Assembly: GCA_019310865.1 (NCBI GenBank)
Contig: JAFDDL010000174.1
Location: 1 to 7,384 of the forward strand
Origin: Deltaproteobacteria bacterium
GTDB lineage: Bacteria; Desulfobacterota; Desulfobacteria; Desulfobacterales; JAFDDL01
Length of the DNA stretch: 7,384 bases
Direction: 5' to 3'
Below, piece after piece: positions 5,586 through 7,384 of the stretch. The notes below the pieces were generated by a model. The model was not told where the DNA came from. It ran no database searches and was given only the letters and a program-made list of their open reading frames with translations. Position 1 is the first letter of the stretch. Each line of letters starts with the position of its first letter. The position numbers and the translations under genes are program-made.

Positions 5586-5933
5586 CTATTCAAGTAGATT
5601 GCGAATAGCCTGCAATTCAGAGCGAAGTTCCGACAATAACCGCGGCGACGTTGTTTTTTCCTCGGCCTTGGGTTTTCCTTGCAGGCGACGCTTGGCGCCC
5701 TGAATGGTAAATTTTTTATTGTACAGCAGGTCCTTGATTCTCAAAATCAGCTCGATGTCACGTCTACGATACAAACGTTGGCCGGATGACGTCCGTTTTG
5801 GAGAGATACGCTTAAATTCTGACTCCCAGAATCTCAGGACATACGCCGGCACCCCGGCGATTTCGCTTGCCTCGCCGATTTTAAAATAAAGCTTATCCGG
5901 TATGTTGGCCTTGTCGATCGGATCTTTTCCCAT
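5586..5933 (-). CDS. Short MerR-type transcriptional regulator downstream of pheT
   Basis: Cytosolic DNA-binding protein of 115 residues. The MerR helix-turn-helix begins at about residue 15 (YFKIGEASEIAGVPAYVLRFWESEF), followed by the wing and second helix pair (SGQRLYRRRDIELILRIKDLLY, about 50-71, then FTIQGAKRRLQ). It lacks any effector or metal-binding domain with cysteine ligands, ending instead in a basic linker and a short amphipathic helix (LLSELRSELQAIRNLL) suited to dimerisation. In many deltaproteobacteria a similar short MerR protein sits in the pheS-pheT-ihfA neighbourhood; here it follows pheT by 55 bp without ihfA between. Those 55 bp contain a 17-bp tandem duplication whose CGGGAAA is the only ribosome-binding-site-like sequence before ATG 5933. 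Co-transcription with pheT is likely. The regulated genes are unknown. Confidence 0.88.
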   Translation of the reverse strand: MGKDPIDKANIPDKLYFKIGEASEIAGVPAYVLRFWESEFKRISPKRTSSGQRLYRRRDIELILRIKDLLYNKKFTIQGAKRRLQGKPKAEEKTTSPRLLSELRSELQAIRNLLE

Positions 5934-5938
5934 GACAG

Positions 5939-5972
5939 TTTCCCGGAGTCTACGCTTTCCCGGAGTCTACGC
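5939..5972 (-). repeat. Perfect 17-bp tandem duplication between pheT and the MerR-type gene
   Basis: The unit tttcccggagtctacgc occurs twice head to tail (5939-5955 and 5956-5972), followed by a five-base start of a third unit (tttcc). Extended to 5978, the second unit is the 18-mer shared with 4981-4998. The array fills most of the pheT-merR gap; the copy nearest the start codon supplies the only purine-rich sequence in front of it, so the duplication may affect translation of the regulator. Confidence 0.75.
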
Positions 5973-5979
5973 TTTCCTG

Positions 5980-5991
5980 CGCGAACCCTTA
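5980..5991 (-). repeat. TAAGGGTTCGCG motif overlapping the pheT stop codon
   Basis: This 12-mer, beginning with the pheT stop TAA, is identical to minus-strand 3280-3269, the upstream side of the hairpin after the beta-subunit gene. Together with CCC just before it, it also makes the palindrome CCCTAAGGG. A single 12-base match in a window this size could occur by chance; its position immediately 3' of two genes, and its joining here to the other intergenic repeat, is what makes it worth recording. Confidence 0.35.
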
Positions 5992-7384
5992 GGGTAAATC
6001 GGCCCCAAAGTCTTTTATAATCCGGTCACAAATCTGCTTATGGATCGCGTTGACAGTTTCATCTTCCAACGTTTTCGTGGCGCTGCGATAGGTGATTCTA
6101 AAGGAAAGGCTCTTTTTTCCCTTTGAAATCGGCTCGCCTTCGAACACATCAAACAGAAAGACATTTTCAACCAGGCTGCCCGATTCGGACCGAGCCTGAT
6201 CCAGAATTTGATCTGTTTCGATGGTATTGTCAAGAATCAATGTTACATCACGGGTGGTGGCCGGGTACTTTGACAGGGCTTTCACATGTTTGGGCTCGGG
6301 CATGATTGCAATGATGCCGTCCAGATTCAACTCAAACAGGTAGGCCGTCTGCTTTAGCTCAAATCTGGGCAGAATATCCGGATGCAATTCTCCGAGGACG
6401 CCGATGGGTGTCGATCCGGCGCTGACCATGGCCGAGAAGCCCGGCCGCAGGTAGGGACTCTTGGCCGGATCCTTTTGGGTATAGATCACCGCTTCGAGTC
6501 GAAAGTTTGCCAAAAGCGACGCAACAATCCCTTTAATATCGTAAAAATCACAGGGTGTTGGCTTTCTATGCCAAGATTCTTCCATACGTGCGCCTGTCCA
6601 GAGACCGGCAATCATTTCCCGCTCCAGGGGCTGTTTTCCCGGACCTTGGTCCAGAAAAATCTTGCCGGTTTCAAAAAACCTCAGCGCTTTATTCTGTTTT
6701 GCCAGATTGCGCCCCATGGTGTCGAGCAAACCCGGGAGCAGGCTGGTGCGCATGACGGCTTGATCTTCGGTCAGCGGGTTTAAAATACGGGTGGTTTCTC
6801 GTCTAGGATCACCCTCGGCCAGTCTCAATCGGTCGCCGGCATCCGGATGGATGAAGCTGTACGTGATGATTTCAAAAAAGCCGTAACCGATCATCTTCTG
6901 ACGGATCGATTCTCTTAAGGGGACGATGGCGGTGCCGATGTGATGTTCCTTTTTGATCCGGGGCATTGTGGTTGGAATTTTTTCGTACCCATATCGCCGT
7001 GCCACCTCTTCCATCAAATCTTCGGCCAGGTGCAGATCCACGCGGAAAGACGGTATGGACAACCGGAGTAAATCCGAATCGATTTGGGTATCTACCGGGG
7101 TGGTGTTGATTTCGATGGCGGCCAACAGGTCCTCGACTTCCTGTTTGCTGATGCTGATTCCCAGGAGCCGATTGGTGTCGCTGACGCGCAGGTCGATGGT
7201 GCGTGGCGGTGTCGGATTGGGATGTTCATCGATATGACCGCCCGAATCCTGTCCGCCGGTCACCGCAAGCATCAATTCGGAGGCCCGATTTATCGCCCGA
7301 ACGGTACCTTCCGGATCGACGCCTCGCTCGAACCGGTGGGAAGCGTCCGTTCCCAGCCCGAGTCTTTTAGCCGTTTTACGAATG
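5989..7384 (-). CDS. pheT: Phenylalanine--tRNA ligase beta subunit, C-terminal part (5' end outside window)
   Basis: Beta subunit of the (alpha-beta)2 synthetase that attaches phenylalanine to tRNA-Phe in the cytosol. About 464 C-terminal residues are present; the frame stays open to the right edge, so any start called inside the window is false. The fragment begins in the B3/B4 editing domain at the family signature LGLGTDASHRFERGVDP. It continues through a B5 domain (LLGISISKQEVEDLLAAIEI, then RVDLHLAEDLMEEVARRYGY) and the catalytic-like core (NPLTEDQAVMRTSLLPGLL, RFFETGKIF, LGELHPDIL). It ends with a complete FDX-ACB anticodon-binding domain (KYPATTRDVTLILD to the C-terminus). The stop is TAA at 5991-5989. 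pheS would be expected to the right of the window. No frameshift or missing segment is seen. Confidence 0.97.
   Translation of the reverse strand, partial: IRKTAKRLGLGTDASHRFERGVDPEGTVRAINRASELMLAVTGGQDSGGHIDEHPNPTPPRTIDLRVSDTNRLLGISISKQEVEDLLAAIEINTTPVDTQIDSDLLRLSIPSFRVDLHLAEDLMEEVARRYGYEKIPTTMPRIKKEHHIGTAIVPLRESIRQKMIGYGFFEIITYSFIHPDAGDRLRLAEGDPRRETTRILNPLTEDQAVMRTSLLPGLLDTMGRNLAKQNKALRFFETGKIFLDQGPGKQPLEREMIAGLWTGARMEESWHRKPTPCDFYDIKGIVASLLANFRLEAVIYTQKDPAKSPYLRPGFSAMVSAGSTPIGVLGELHPDILPRFELKQTAYLFELNLDGIIAIMPEPKHVKALSKYPATTRDVTLILDNTIETDQILDQARSESGSLVENVFLFDVFEGEPISKGKKSLSFRITYRSATKTLEDETVNAIHKQICDRIIKDFGADLP

Noticed and set aside
6382..6783. Plus-strand ORF of 133 codons opposite pheT
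   Set aside because: It lies entirely within pheT, whose sequence is conserved in the minus-strand frame; there is no start signal or domain.
7273..7275. Apparent pheT start codon (TTG) at 7275
   Set aside because: The frame continues upstream to the window edge with conserved PheT sequence (GTDASHRFERGVDP), so this is an internal Leu codon.

Overview
The window looks like an ordinary chromosomal housekeeping region of a Gram-negative anaerobe, most likely a deltaproteobacterium (Desulfobacterota, perhaps Desulfobacterales). This is inferred from gene content and not from any search. The clues are a short MerR-type regulator directly after pheT, a sodium-pumping decarboxylase beta subunit beside a small OadG-like protein, a single long RelA/SpoT protein, and a secreted DUF4124-SLT lytic transglycosylase. 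I see no phage, IS element, CRISPR array, rRNA or tRNA. No new multi-gene system can be defended from the sequence. The unusual points are within single genes and in the intergenic DNA.

Layout. Bases 1-932 carry two plus-strand genes: an unrecognised small, probably left-truncated ORF (1-279) and a lytic transglycosylase (309-932). Everything from 951 to 7384 is on the minus strand. Read in the direction of transcription it runs: 3' part of pheT (entering at the right edge), a MerR-type regulator, a stand-alone cyclic-nucleotide-binding-like domain protein, an OadG-like small membrane protein, the Na+-pump beta subunit, and a RelA/SpoT homologue. The last converges on the transglycosylase gene with only 18 bp between the two stop codons. 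Genes are tightly packed, with no gene-free stretch longer than about 145 bp.

How the genes fit together. pheT and merR are probably co-transcribed. The cNMP-like gene follows after about 130 bp with a weak promoter candidate. The gamma-like and beta subunits form a two-gene unit with its own sigma70-like promoter, and would work with carboxyltransferase and biotin-carrier subunits encoded elsewhere. The RelA/SpoT gene has its own leader, containing a perfect 7-bp-arm palindrome. Its ppGpp hydrolase (HD) site is intact, but its synthetase domain has lost signature residues, so it may be a hydrolase only.

Intergenic structure. A short repeat, cggagtctWcgctttcct on the plus strand, occurs behind the cNMP-like gene and, tandemly duplicated, between pheT and merR. 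A related 12-mer, TAAGGGTTCGCG (minus strand), follows both pheT and the beta-subunit gene, in the latter as one arm of a hairpin. The transglycosylase gene has an apparently coupled upstream ATG that is cut off after five codons by an in-frame TAA.
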